Shown: positions 1 to 7,460, counted from the stretch's first letter. The stretch: 29,774 bases of DNA from CAZVIJ01 sp964626735 (GCA_964626735.1 CAZVIJ010000018.1:1-29774); one strand, 5' to 3'. The notes: a model not told the origin generated them from the sequence alone. Numbers and translations: made by a program.

Positions 1-1
1 G

Positions 2-133
2 CTGAAGGCCGAGAAGGAAAAGGAAAAAGAAGAGAAGAAGCGGCAGAAAGAGGAAGAGAAAAAAAAGAAAGCCGAAGAAAAAGCAGCGAAGGAAAAAGAT
101 AAAGAAAATAAAGATTCCGGCGATAAGAAATAA
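2..133 (+). CDS. C-terminal end of an unidentified K/E-rich protein (5' partial)
   Basis: An open frame enters from the left edge and ends in TAA at 131-133. The 43 visible residues are almost only Lys, Glu, Ala and Asp, a highly charged, probably helical or disordered tail ending in DSGDKK. The rest of the protein lies outside the window, so the family cannot be named. Because the next gene looks like an ATP synthase epsilon subunit 11 nt downstream, this could be the tail of another ATP synthase subunit, but nothing in the visible residues proves that. Confidence 0.7.
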   Translation: MKAEKEKEKEEKKRQKEEEKKKKAEEKAAKEKDKENKDSGDKK

Positions 134-144
134 TTCCCCGCGCG

Positions 145-480
145 ATGGCCAAAGACAAAGAGAAAAAAGCGAAGCCTCAAAAGGTCAAGAAGAAATTGGC
201 CAAGGAAATCAACGTGCTCGTCAAGAATGCCGATGCGATCGTATACCAAGGGCCAGCTAAATACATCACAACGATGAATAATTTCGGAAACTTCGACGTG
301 TATCCCGGCCATGCGAATTTCATTTCAATCATCCGCGACAAGATCACGGTGATTTTGCCCGACGGCGGCAAAAACGAAATACCCATCGATTACGGGGTCA
401 TCCGCGTCTTCGACGATCAAGTCGATGCATACCTCGGTATCGAGGCTGTCACGCTCGAAAGCTTGAAAAACCGCGGGTAA
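145..480 (+). CDS. atpC: F1-ATPase epsilon-subunit-like protein
   Basis: 111 aa. After a basic, lysine-rich N-terminus (about residues 1-20) comes a segment that resembles the N-terminal beta-sandwich of F1F0 ATP synthase epsilon: a strand leading to YQGPAKYITTMNNFGNFDVYPGH, matching the family's 'G.FGVLPGHA' turn, then short strands to the end. The family regulates the rotor and couples F1 to Fo at the inner membrane face. The usual C-terminal helical hairpin seems absent or very short, since 111 aa is below the normal 130-140 aa, and the Lys-rich N-terminal extension is unusual. The gene follows the K/E-rich gene by 11 nt, so they are probably cotranscribed. No Shine-Dalgarno is visible. 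The assignment rests on motif resemblance only. Confidence 0.6.
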   Translation: MAKDKEKKAKPQKVKKKLAKEINVLVKNADAIVYQGPAKYITTMNNFGNFDVYPGHANFISIIRDKITVILPDGGKNEIPIDYGVIRVFDDQVDAYLGIEAVTLESLKNRG

Positions 481-530
481 CACTATTGCAACGCTATTCC
501 AACTCTGTAGTATGTGGTAAAGGAACAGAA

Positions 531-1838
531 ATGGATACGGTAAAGCAGTTTTTAAGGATGTTTGCTCTGGCGCTTACTCTTATTGTTATAAGCCCGATGG
601 CGCTCTCAAGCAAGGTTCATGCGGGAACCCAGAACGGGATCAAGGTGTCGTACTCGGTATCGAAAGCATATGCAGCGCCGGGGTCGACGTTTAGCGTCAC
701 TTTGACAATCCAAAATGTTAGCGCGACTTCATACCCGAATCTCAATTACATTTCGGAAGGGTATATCTTGCCGGGAGATATCCAGAATTACAAAAACTAC
801 ACAACCTGCGTCACCTATAATGAAGGAGCAAATGGAGGGTGCGACGGCCTCGCATGGCAGGTATTCAATATCAATTTGCCGGCTGGCGGAACATTTACCA
901 AGACGGAACAGCACACGATCAAGGCTAATGCGCCATTGGGACAATATGCTCTGAACCCCGAAACGAGAATCGGCGATTCAACGAAAGCCTCAAACGCCAC
1001 TCCGCTTTACCGCGACACGGGAGATTGGTCTATTTATATCGGCACATCGGCGCCACCCGTAACGCAAGCGGTCACTCCCACCCCGACTGCATCGGCATCA
1101 ATTACGCCCAGCCCGACTCCGGCAAGTTCCGTTATTATGACGAAGCTTCCCGATATTTTCACGAAGGCAGGATCGCGTACGACCGATCTTTCGAAGCTCA
1201 AGTCGCTCACCGATTTGAAAAACTTGAGCAATTTCGTTCTCGATTACCCCGTGAAGAATACGATTGAATTCGTTGAACCAGTCGACGTGAGCGATACTTC
1301 GAAGCTTGCCTCGTTGGACCAATACGTCGAGATGACCGCAGTCGGCAAAGTCAAAATCGATTCCGATGCAATGCCGGGTCTCAACAAGAAGGCAAAAATT
1401 ACGATGAGCGGTTTGCAATTCGCACAAACGCCCACAATCCTCCGCGACGGCGGCGATTCGTCGAATTACGTTACCGATATTTCCTACATGAAAGAAACCG
1501 GCGTCTTGAAATTCAGCGTTACCGGATTTTCAACGTATGAAGCGGTCGAGTCGCGCGTAACGGCAACTCCCGCGACCCTGACGTTGAAAGACGGCGGAAA
1601 CCCGTTGCTCTCCGCTGTCGTGCTACTTTCCCTTGTCGTCATATTTGTGGTGGGAGGCGGCCTTTACTGGTATTACAAACGATTCAGAAAGCAGCATGCA
1701 CTCGCGTTTGAAGAACATCCCGTCTCCGAGGCAATCGAGGTGAACCCCGAAGTGGCCGAAGATCTTCGCGACCGCCCGCTCGATGAAATAGCTGAAGAAG
1801 TCGAGCAGGACGATAAAGACACAACGAATACACAATAG
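531..1838 (+). CDS. Signal-peptide, Ig-like, C-terminally membrane-anchored surface protein
   Basis: 435 aa from ATG 531, chosen over the in-frame TTG at 486 because a signal peptide begins there and an AGGA-type Shine-Dalgarno (AAAGGA) lies 7 nt upstream. Residues 1-31 form a signal peptide with likely cleavage after VHA. About residues 35-150 look like a CARDB/DUF11-type beta-sandwich ('APGSTFSVTLTIQNVS'). A Pro/Thr/Ser linker (PTPTASASITPSPTPAS) follows, then a second beta domain to about 355. A transmembrane helix lies near 358-382, followed by a basic stop-transfer RFRK and an acidic cytoplasmic tail of about 50 residues. The topology is that of an envelope protein displayed outside the cell. 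Ligand and function are unknown. Confidence 0.75.
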   Translation: MDTVKQFLRMFALALTLIVISPMALSSKVHAGTQNGIKVSYSVSKAYAAPGSTFSVTLTIQNVSATSYPNLNYISEGYILPGDIQNYKNYTTCVTYNEGANGGCDGLAWQVFNINLPAGGTFTKTEQHTIKANAPLGQYALNPETRIGDSTKASNATPLYRDTGDWSIYIGTSAPPVTQAVTPTPTASASITPSPTPASSVIMTKLPDIFTKAGSRTTDLSKLKSLTDLKNLSNFVLDYPVKNTIEFVEPVDVSDTSKLASLDQYVEMTAVGKVKIDSDAMPGLNKKAKITMSGLQFAQTPTILRDGGDSSNYVTDISYMKETGVLKFSVTGFSTYEAVESRVTATPATLTLKDGGNPLLSAVVLLSLVVIFVVGGGLYWYYKRFRKQHALAFEEHPVSEAIEVNPEVAEDLRDRPLDEIAEEVEQDDKDTTNTQ

Positions 1839-1867
1839 TTAGACTGCCCGAGCCAAATTTGTATAAT
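1839..1867 (+). promoter_or_regulatory. Promoter for the gene at 1874, leaderless type
   Basis: TTAGAC at 1839-1844, a 17-bp spacer, then a perfect TATAAT at 1862-1867. The -10 box ends 6 nt before ATG 1874, so transcription would begin at or beside the start codon. This is why 1874 is preferred over the ATG at 1859, which lies inside the promoter. Confidence 0.7.
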
Positions 1868-1873
1868 CCGCAT

Positions 1874-2428
1874 ATGATATCTTCACGAACCGCGAATGCA
1901 GCGAGCAAGATAGTTGCCTATCGCGAAGCTGGCTATACTGTCGTTATCAACCGTCCCGTACGGGTGGACAACTACGCTATCGGTTATTTGCTCGGAGCCG
2001 ATGGTATATTCGTAGGTGTTTGCCCCCGCCATTCCATCATGAGACCTTGGTCTACAACTCCCTACCGGCTATGGTCAGCGGTATATACGCCATCTTCGCG
2101 ATTGGTCATGACTGCGGCTCGAGGAGAACTCTACGACGAAGATGCAATGGACTCCTACACATTTTCCCAACGTATGGAGATGGTCAATAACCTTGGCGGA
2201 TCAACCGATCTCCAATTGCTTCAGGAAGAACGCGAAGGAAACGCTATCGTGCGGCTATGTCGGCAAGCACCTGGGCAAGCCCAAGCTTTCTTCGTGGGAC
2301 TCACCGTCGACTCGCTTACGCTTGCTTGCGATAAAGATCCGATTACACCCGGCCGCGTCATGGAATACTTCTTCGACAGCGACTTTCGCGATACATCGTT
2401 CATGTGCATCGCGATGGCAAACGAATAG
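1874..2428 (+). CDS. Hypothetical protein, unrecognised family
   Basis: 185 aa from ATG 1874 (MISSRTANAASK). No signal peptide or transmembrane helix is evident; the composition is that of a soluble globular protein, with a mixed alpha/beta pattern. I do not recognise a family. It is first of three unrelated-looking orphan genes (1874, 2456, 3233) arranged head to tail with 18-27 nt gaps, each with a -10-like hexamer exactly 6 nt before the ATG, so they may be separately transcribed as leaderless messages. The stop is TAG at 2426-2428. Confidence 0.65.
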   Translation: MISSRTANAASKIVAYREAGYTVVINRPVRVDNYAIGYLLGADGIFVGVCPRHSIMRPWSTTPYRLWSAVYTPSSRLVMTAARGELYDEDAMDSYTFSQRMEMVNNLGGSTDLQLLQEEREGNAIVRLCRQAPGQAQAFFVGLTVDSLTLACDKDPITPGRVMEYFFDSDFRDTSFMCIAMANE

Positions 2429-2443
2429 CGTATCCCATTTTGC

Positions 2444-2449
2444 AATACT
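2444..2449 (+). promoter_or_regulatory. -10-like box (AATACT) 6 nt before ATG 2456
   Basis: AATACT is followed by exactly 6 nt and then ATG. It aligns with TATACT-6-ATG at 3221 and TATAAT-6-ATG at 1862. No convincing -35 box is visible. Confidence 0.45.
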
Positions 2450-2455
2450 AGGGAC

Positions 2456-3214
2456 ATGAATATGTTCTCATCACCTGAAGCGCAGTATCCGATCGTGATC
2501 CGTCCTACCACGGACGATGGTACTAAGATTGTGATACAGCGATACGCAGATTACACATGCATCCACCACATGCCGAACCAACCCTTCGGGAACTATCTTG
2601 TCAGGCACGCGACAAACGCCCATGGAGTCGCCGTCGCGGTCCAGCGCATGCAGACCGGCATAGCCTCGTGGATGCCAGGCGCAAACGACGATAGAATCTC
2701 GGGGCTCGTTGCGAACGCAGCGAATGCTCTTACGAGCCAGGTCGGCGTGCGCAGCATGCATATGCCAAACCAGCCGAGGATCACGTCTCCCTTTATGCTT
2801 TGGGCATTCTCGCAAACTCAAAACGAACACGGACCGAACGCGATCTCTTCGGTGACGATCGAAAGCACCGATCTTACGCCAGAGCGGCTGCGCGATGTGC
2901 AACTCAGCGCGAGGAGGTCCTTGCAACGGCAGTTCGGCGATGTCGCCGCCCCCCAGCTCTCGGTCAGTCTCGAAGGCGAACTATTGGGAGCGCGGATGCA
3001 GTGGCATATCCACACGAACACTTCGGCGACAATCGTTCAGGTCGGCGAAACACCGGAAGTCGTGCATTTTTCGGGATCGGCACTTCCGATCGATCAGGAA
3101 CAAGTGCTCTGGTATATGAGAAGCGGACAAGATCCGAGGGCGTACGTATTCGCAATCATTTACAACACTCCGGCTCCGGATGCGGAACTGCGGGCCAATG
3201 CCCCTCGCGAGTAG
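2456..3214 (+). CDS. Hypothetical protein, unrecognised family
   Basis: 252 aa, starting MNMFSSPEAQYP. It is soluble, with no signal peptide or membrane helix. The first half has several Met/His/Pro-rich loops and MPNQP occurs twice (near residues 41 and 103), which might mark a weak internal duplication. The second half contains 'LTPERLRDVQLSARRSLQRQFGD', probably a helix, then beta strands. No family is recognised. It lies 27 nt after the previous orphan gene and 18 nt before the next. Both its upstream -10-like box and the absence of a Shine-Dalgarno suggest leaderless expression. Confidence 0.65.
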   Translation: MNMFSSPEAQYPIVIRPTTDDGTKIVIQRYADYTCIHHMPNQPFGNYLVRHATNAHGVAVAVQRMQTGIASWMPGANDDRISGLVANAANALTSQVGVRSMHMPNQPRITSPFMLWAFSQTQNEHGPNAISSVTIESTDLTPERLRDVQLSARRSLQRQFGDVAAPQLSVSLEGELLGARMQWHIHTNTSATIVQVGETPEVVHFSGSALPIDQEQVLWYMRSGQDPRAYVFAIIYNTPAPDAELRANAPRE

Positions 3215-3220
3215 AAGTTC

Positions 3221-3226
3221 TATACT
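3221..3226 (+). promoter_or_regulatory. -10 box (TATACT) 6 nt before ATG 3233
   Basis: TATACT is followed by GGGGGC and then ATG. The spacing predicts a transcript starting at the start codon. No good -35 is visible in the overlapping 3' end of the preceding gene. Confidence 0.5.
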
Positions 3227-3232
3227 GGGGGC

Positions 3233-3943
3233 ATGTCACACGGAATAACGGTCGTCGATCGGTATACGCTTAAAGATCGAGATATCACCATCCAGGAATG
3301 CGGGCAAGTCGCAGTTGTCGAGCAACGTCTCCATACCGACAAACGGTGGGAGGTCGTTTGGAACCATAACGAGTTCGGAGTCGTCGCATGCATGTCCCTA
3401 AAACGGCGCTTCTATCAAGCAGAACATGCGATGAAGACACGGGGAACTGTCGAAGCGATGCTGTACGGTTTCCAATTCGATGGCAGAGGCAAGCTGCGAT
3501 TGGGCCTGAATTCTTCTCCTCGAACTCCTTTCATGGCGCTCGGGTATTGCCATCGCGAAGAAAGCTACTATGCAGTAACCGAAGGCGAGGTGTATTCGCG
3601 TAGCAGCTTATACCGCGCGGATCAACGAGTCCGCCAGCTATTGATCGAGGTATTCGGAAGGGAAATCGCGGTAGAACCAGATATCGAATTCGAGGATGTC
3701 GATAAGCAGATCAAGTTCGGGGTCTACCGCAGGGAAATCGGCGGCGTGCCGATTCTCGGTTCGGTCCTGTACGGTGGACAAACAGGCGGTATATTCCATG
3801 GGAACATGCTTGAGTTCACCACACTCTCCTCAGCTGATGATGTGGCAAATTACCTCAAGCAATCGACTGCGCTTGCGAACATAAGCCTTATCGCATTTCT
3901 CCATAACGGAAGCAGCCAATCGTCTGGCGGCGAATCGCAATAA
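3233..3943 (+). CDS. Hypothetical protein, unrecognised family
   Basis: 236 aa, starting MSHGITVVDRYT. It has no signal peptide or membrane helix and a beta-rich pattern with many aromatic residues. Gly-rich 'GGVPILGSVLYGGQTGGIFHGN' lies near residues 169-190 and the C-terminus is Ser/Gly-rich. No family is recognised. It is the last of three consecutive orphan genes and stops (TAA 3941-3943) 17 nt before the amine oxidase gene. Its own -10-like box suggests separate, leaderless transcription. Confidence 0.65.
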   Translation: MSHGITVVDRYTLKDRDITIQECGQVAVVEQRLHTDKRWEVVWNHNEFGVVACMSLKRRFYQAEHAMKTRGTVEAMLYGFQFDGRGKLRLGLNSSPRTPFMALGYCHREESYYAVTEGEVYSRSSLYRADQRVRQLLIEVFGREIAVEPDIEFEDVDKQIKFGVYRREIGGVPILGSVLYGGQTGGIFHGNMLEFTTLSSADDVANYLKQSTALANISLIAFLHNGSSQSSGGESQ

Positions 3944-3947
3944 ATGG

Positions 3948-3953
3948 CATACT
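3948..3953 (+). promoter_or_regulatory. -10-like box (CATACT) 7 nt before ATG 3961
   Basis: CATACTGG lies 7 nt before the amine oxidase ATG, similar to the boxes ahead of 2456 and 3233. No clear -35. It could be chance taken alone. Confidence 0.35.
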
Positions 3954-3960
3954 GGATGGA

Positions 3961-5280
3961 ATGACGGTGACACGGAAAACTGCCCACGTGATTATCATTG
4001 GCGCTGGCATCAGCGGAATGTACAGCGCGTATTTGCTTAAGAAGGCCGGAATCAAATTCACGATCCTCGAGGCAAGAAATCGGATTGGCGGAAGAATCCT
4101 CACCGAACGAATCAACGAGGCTGAAAACCTCGCTATCGAGCTGGGCGCTGAATGGATCGGAAAGCAGCATTGGAAAATGATCCAGCTGTGTAAAGACTTG
4201 GGATTGGATCTCATCGATAATTCGATGCAAAAAGGGTCAGTCCTTGTTGACGGGCAGTATCTGAAGCCAGGTTCGAATTTTATTACGGAAAAAGAAAAAC
4301 GGTTGCTGCATCATGTATGCGCAACACTCGCTTCGCTAACGCCGGATACCCGAAAGGAGCTCGACAAGGAATCGTTCGAAAAGTATTTGCGCGAGCACAA
4401 GATTTCTAAAAAGAGCAGGAAGATATTGGACATTATCGAAAGCATCGAGTTCGGCGATAAGGCGTCCCGCGTTTCTGCGTACCGGGCGTTATGTGATTAT
4501 ATCGATCCCGGATCGACAACCAACAATGAGTACAAGGTTCGGGGCGGAAATATTTCTATCTTGGAAAAAATACTCGCGGTCGTCGGCGAAGAAAATCTCC
4601 ATCTTGGAAGCGTCGTGAAGACCGTCGATCAGCGCTATTCGGCGGAAGGCAATCCCACCGTCACGGTAACGACATCGAAAGGCGAAACATTCGAAGGCAC
4701 GCACGCGATATGCACCCTTCCCGCGCCGCTCATCAACAAGATCCAGTGGCTCCCTAAACTCAAGCAGGAGAAAAAGAAAGCCGCTGACTCGCTGAGGTAC
4801 TCGGCTATCCTTAAAACTTCGGTCTTATTTTCCTCACGCATTTGGAAAGAAGAATCGTTCGAGGTATATACCAACAAGCTTCCCCACCTAATTTATCACG
4901 CAACCAAATCGCAACTCGGCCAGACTGGAGTGCTTACCTCCTACGCGGTAAGCGACAAGGCACGCAGGTTTTCTCGCTTCGGGAATCGCAGGAAAACGAG
5001 GAATATCATCAATGTAATAAAGCCGATTTTGCACCCCAAGAAATATCGCGTTATCAAGACGGTTTCCCATTACTGGATGAAGGACAAATACTCCCTCGGT
5101 GCGTATGCTTGTTACGGTCCCTTCCAGTGGGAGTACGTACGCCCGCTTCTACAAGATCCGCATTTGAATGTTTTATTCGCAGGCGAGCATCTCGGACAAA
5201 CGCAGGGATATATGGAAGGCGCGTTGGAGTCTGCGGAAGACGCAACGAAGTACATCAAGAAGCTTCTCCATTCGAAATAA
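3961..5280 (+). CDS. FAD-dependent amine oxidase / protoporphyrinogen-oxidase-like protein
   Basis: 439 aa. The N-terminus HVIIIGAGISGMYSAYLL is a dinucleotide-binding Rossmann motif (GxGxxG, Gly14/16/19), followed by ILEARNRIGGR at about residues 36-47, the signature of the flavin amine oxidase family (monoamine oxidase, phytoene desaturase and protoporphyrinogen oxidase relatives). Near the C-terminus VLFAGEHLGQTQGYMEGALESA is the family's second FAD-contact motif. No signal peptide, so cytoplasmic or peripheral. The enzymes oxidise C-N or C-C bonds with FAD; the substrate here cannot be told from sequence. It stands alone between orphan genes and the basic-protein cluster. Confidence 0.85.
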   Translation: MTVTRKTAHVIIIGAGISGMYSAYLLKKAGIKFTILEARNRIGGRILTERINEAENLAIELGAEWIGKQHWKMIQLCKDLGLDLIDNSMQKGSVLVDGQYLKPGSNFITEKEKRLLHHVCATLASLTPDTRKELDKESFEKYLREHKISKKSRKILDIIESIEFGDKASRVSAYRALCDYIDPGSTTNNEYKVRGGNISILEKILAVVGEENLHLGSVVKTVDQRYSAEGNPTVTVTTSKGETFEGTHAICTLPAPLINKIQWLPKLKQEKKKAADSLRYSAILKTSVLFSSRIWKEESFEVYTNKLPHLIYHATKSQLGQTGVLTSYAVSDKARRFSRFGNRRKTRNIINVIKPILHPKKYRVIKTVSHYWMKDKYSLGAYACYGPFQWEYVRPLLQDPHLNVLFAGEHLGQTQGYMEGALESAEDATKYIKKLLHSK

Positions 5281-5295
5281 TCTGTGCACAAACTG

Positions 5296-5323
5296 TTGAC
5301 AAATTCCGCGGGTTTAATAATCT
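5296..5323 (+). promoter_or_regulatory. Promoter of the first histone-like gene
   Basis: Perfect TTGACA (5296-5301), 16-bp spacer, TAATCT (5318-5323). The sequence after the -10 box, TGRATTGTTA-like, recurs after the -10 of the third copy, indicating promoters were duplicated with the genes. Confidence 0.75.
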
Positions 5324-5349
5324 GAATTGTTATCCAAACAAAAAAGAAA

Positions 5350-5475
5350 ATGGCAACAAAAAAAGTAGCAAAGAAAAAGGTTGCGAAGAAGCCTGCAAAG
5401 AAGGCGACTAAGAAACCAGCAAAGAAGACCGCTAAGAAGAAGGTAGCTAAGAGAAGATCTTCAGCTGCAGTGTAA
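5350..5475 (+). CDS. Lysine-rich histone-H1-like small basic protein, copy 1
   Basis: 41 aa, MATKKVAKKKVAKKPAKK..., built of K-K-x-A-K-K and KKPAKK repeats and ending KRRSSAAV. About half the residues are Lys. This composition matches bacterial histone-H1/Hc1/AlgP-type C-terminal tails that bind DNA non-specifically. It is the first of four tandem paralogues (5350, 5531, 5764, 5997), each 41-43 aa and largely identical except for the last 5-8 residues. It has a strong own promoter; I see no terminator before the next copy. The AAAGAAA leader holds no classical Shine-Dalgarno. Other possible roles: ribosome-associated or nucleoid-compacting peptide. Confidence 0.8.
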   Translation: MATKKVAKKKVAKKPAKKATKKPAKKTAKKKVAKRRSSAAV

Positions 5476-5530
5476 TATTTTCGTCATAGTTGTTTAGTGA
5501 ACAGATAGTTATCAATTAAAACAAACCAAA

Positions 5531-5659
5531 ATGGCAGTAAAGAAAGCAGCAAAGAAGAAGGTTGCTAAGAAGCCTGTAAAGAAGGCGGCTAAGAAACCAG
5601 CGAAGAAGACCGTTAAGAAGAAGGTCGCAAAGCGAAGATCAACGGTTAAACCCGTTTAA
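5531..5659 (+). CDS. Lysine-rich histone-H1-like small basic protein, copy 2
   Basis: 42 aa, MAVKKAAKKKVAKKPVKK..., ending KRRSTVKPV. Same K/A/P repeat plan as the neighbouring copies, with the centre nearly identical at DNA level to copy 4 (5997), indicating recent duplication or gene conversion. Upstream, 5476-5530 is AT-rich with only weak promoter-like sequence, so it may be read from the copy 1 promoter. It is followed by a strong hairpin terminator at 5681. Confidence 0.8.
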   Translation: MAVKKAAKKKVAKKPVKKAAKKPAKKTVKKKVAKRRSTVKPV

Positions 5660-5680
5660 GTCGCGTTTTATTCGCAATGT

Positions 5681-5706
5681 ATCCGCCGTCAACGGCGGAT
5701 ATTTTT
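5681..5706 (+). terminator. Rho-independent terminator after histone-like copy 2
   Basis: A 9-bp stem ATCCGCCGT / ACGGCGGAT (5681-5700) followed by ATTTTT. Confidence 0.85.
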
Positions 5707-5707
5707 G

Positions 5708-5736
5708 TTGCTATATTTCATACACTTTTGTAATCT
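5708..5736 (+). promoter_or_regulatory. Promoter of histone-like copy 3
   Basis: TTGCTA (5708-5713), 17-bp spacer, TAATCT (5731-5736), followed by TGGATTGTTAC, closely matching the region downstream of the copy 1 -10 box. Confidence 0.7.
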
Positions 5737-5763
5737 GGATTGTTACTTTAGTAACACAGTATT

Positions 5764-5895
5764 ATGGCAGTTAAAAAAGCAGCAGCTAAGAAAAAGGTCG
5801 CTAAGAAACCGGCAAAGAAGGTAGCTAAGAAGACCGCAAAGAAGCCAGCAACTAAGAAGAAGGTTGCAAAGAGAAAATCATCTCGAGCAGCTTAA
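5764..5895 (+). CDS. Lysine-rich histone-H1-like small basic protein, copy 3
   Basis: 43 aa, MAVKKAAAKKKVAKKPAKK..., ending KRKSSRAA. It is the most diverged of the four in its middle (an added AKK/PATKK block) but keeps the KKKVAK(R)-x-S anchor before the variable tail. It has its own promoter (5708-5736) and terminator (5917-5941), so it is a self-contained unit. Confidence 0.8.
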   Translation: MAVKKAAAKKKVAKKPAKKVAKKTAKKPATKKKVAKRKSSRAA

Positions 5896-5916
5896 AGTCT
5901 TTTTTAGTTAAGGCAA

Positions 5917-5941
5917 ACCGCCCACAAGGCGGTCTTTTTTT
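5917..5941 (+). terminator. Rho-independent terminator after histone-like copy 3
   Basis: Stem ACCGCC / GGCGGT with a CACAA loop, followed by C and seven T (5935-5941). Confidence 0.85.
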
Positions 5942-5942
5942 G

Positions 5943-5971
5943 TTGAAATTTTTTACGCAGTCTACTACTCT
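5943..5971 (+). promoter_or_regulatory. Promoter of histone-like copy 4
   Basis: TTGAAA (5943-5948), 17-bp spacer, TACTCT (5966-5971), then GGAAGTGTTAC, matching the downstream element of copies 1 and 3. Confidence 0.7.
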
Positions 5972-5996
5972 GGAAGTGTTACATAACATATAAACA

Positions 5997-6122
5997 ATGG
6001 CAGTAAAGAAAGTTGCAAAGAAAAAGGTTGCTAAGAAGCCTGTAAAGAAGGCGGCTAAGAAACCGGCAAAGAAGACCGTTAAGAAGAAGGTAGCTAAGAG
6101 AAAATCAGCAATCATCCGGTAA
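5997..6122 (+). CDS. Lysine-rich histone-H1-like small basic protein, copy 4
   Basis: 41 aa, MAVKKVAKKKVAKKPVKK..., ending KRKSAIIR. Repeat plan and codons are almost the same as copy 2. Its C-terminal tail differs from all the others. Own promoter at 5943 and own terminator at 6144. A long reading frame on the opposite strand across copies 3-4 only looks like a Phe/Leu-rich membrane protein because it is the antisense of AAG/AAA-rich codons. Confidence 0.8.
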   Translation: MAVKKVAKKKVAKKPVKKAAKKPAKKTVKKKVAKRKSAIIR

Positions 6123-6143
6123 CGGAATCGAATTCTAAAACCG

Positions 6144-6167
6144 CTGCCCCGGAAGGGGCAGTTTTTT
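6144..6167 (+). terminator. Rho-independent terminator after histone-like copy 4
   Basis: Stem CTGCCCC / GGGGCAG with a GGAA tetraloop, followed by six T. Confidence 0.9.
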
Positions 6168-6168
6168 A

Positions 6169-6197
6169 TTGACTTTCAAAGGGCAATTCTCAATTAT
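6169..6197 (+). promoter_or_regulatory. Promoter of the PqqD/M50 - AsnB pair
   Basis: TTGACT (6169-6174), 17-bp spacer, AATTAT (6192-6197), 12 nt before ATG 6210, so the leader would be only a few nucleotides. Confidence 0.55.
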
Positions 6198-6209
6198 GAA
6201 ATAAGCGTC

Positions 6210-7460
6210 ATGAAGACATCCGACCGCATCGAATTCCACAAACTCAAATGGAGAGAAAGCCCCGACGAGAAAGGCAACTTCATCATCACGCGGCCGGCAA
6301 CCGATACGACGGTCATCATCGACGAGGCGCAGTTCGATGCCTTCCATGCATTGTATAACGGCGCATCAGTTCGGCAGGCGTTCCGGGATGCGGACTTGGA
6401 TGAGGCACGGTCGAACGAGCTTATTTCCTTTTTGCAGAATTCATCGTTTATCCGAAAAATCGGCGAGCAAAAGATACCCGACACCGAAGAGCTTATTAAG
6501 CCATGGTTCCCCGAAGGTTCGTTTAAGTCGTTGCGATTCCTCATTTCGTTTCCGGCCCTTGTACTCTATCTCGTCTACATCATTTTCGGCATGGCGATTG
6601 CAATTACGCATAAGGATATTTTGCCGAACGTTGCGGATTACAATTGGGGGTCTGATTTGTTTACGACGATTGTCGTCAATATGCTGTTGGGATTGGCGCT
6701 CGCAGGCTTCCACGAAGCGGGACACTTTTTGGTGACGTATTTGGTTGGCGGTGTCAGCAAGCTCAGCATCAGCACTAGGTACGTGTACGTCGTCTTCCTC
6801 ACCGAAAGTTTCAATATCTCTTTGCTCCCAAAAGGCAAACGCATTCTCATCTATATTGCCGGCATGGGCGTCGAGTTCTTAATCATGTCGACTATCATCA
6901 TGCATCTTGCGTTCGGCAGCGCCGATCCCGCGAGCATCATCACCAGGCTCGAATATGTGGCCTTGCTGTATTGCGCAAGCTCGATCTCCTGGCAGCTTAA
7001 TTTCTATCTCGAGAATGATTTATACAACGTACTCTCGGAATATTGGCATATGTACAATTTGAGCGTCGATACCAAGAAGCTGCTCTTGAGCAAGATCAAC
7101 AAACCCGGCATTCCGACGTGGATCAAGAATACGGCGAATACGCTCTTTAACCGTAAGCAAATTACGCGCGAGGCGGACGACTTTACGCAGTTCTCAAAGG
7201 AAGAAAAATCCAAGCTCAAGAAGTTTATGTACTTCGTGGTAATCGGACTCATCTTGTCGCTTCTCTATTTCATTCTTGTCGAAGTGAGAAGAGACTTGAT
7301 TTTCGCCGGACTTATCGTACGACAGCTCGGCATGGCACTGTATCAGGGAGATATTGTCGGCATTGCCAAAATGTCGATATCGCTCCTTATCATCCTGCAG
7401 TTCTACCTCTTATACATTTACATCTACCGAAAAAACATGAACAGAAAGGTCCACCTCTAA
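6210..7460 (+). CDS. PqqD-like domain fused to a membrane M50-type zinc metallopeptidase
   Basis: 416 aa. Residues 1 to about 90 resemble a PqqD-type winged helix (RiPP recognition element): strands, then 'TTVIIDEAQFDAFHALYNGASVRQAF' and 'SNELISFLQNSSFIRKIG'. Transmembrane segments follow (about 105-129 and around 150-175), with HEAGH at 168-172, the M50 HExxH zinc motif inside a membrane helix. A later 'LNFYLENDLYNVLSEYW' sits where the family has N..P....DGY and keeps the Asp, although the Pro is lost. More helices lie near 205, 245, 340 and 390. This plan recalls YydH-like membrane peptidases of peptide-modifying clusters. Its stop codon shares one base with the next ATG, so the two are translationally coupled. 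Substrate unknown. Confidence 0.75.
   Translation: MKTSDRIEFHKLKWRESPDEKGNFIITRPATDTTVIIDEAQFDAFHALYNGASVRQAFRDADLDEARSNELISFLQNSSFIRKIGEQKIPDTEELIKPWFPEGSFKSLRFLISFPALVLYLVYIIFGMAIAITHKDILPNVADYNWGSDLFTTIVVNMLLGLALAGFHEAGHFLVTYLVGGVSKLSISTRYVYVVFLTESFNISLLPKGKRILIYIAGMGVEFLIMSTIIMHLAFGSADPASIITRLEYVALLYCASSISWQLNFYLENDLYNVLSEYWHMYNLSVDTKKLLLSKINKPGIPTWIKNTANTLFNRKQITREADDFTQFSKEEKSKLKKFMYFVVIGLILSLLYFILVEVRRDLIFAGLIVRQLGMALYQGDIVGIAKMSISLLIILQFYLLYIYIYRKNMNRKVHL

Noticed and set aside
486..530. TTG start for the 450-aa version of the surface protein
   Set aside because: ATG 531 has a Shine-Dalgarno and directly opens the signal peptide.
5852..6115. Minus-strand ORF of 87 aa resembling a Phe/Leu-rich membrane protein
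   Set aside because: It is the antisense of lysine-codon-rich basic protein copies 3 and 4; AAG/AAA read backwards gives CTT/TTT. The plus-strand genes have promoters and terminators.
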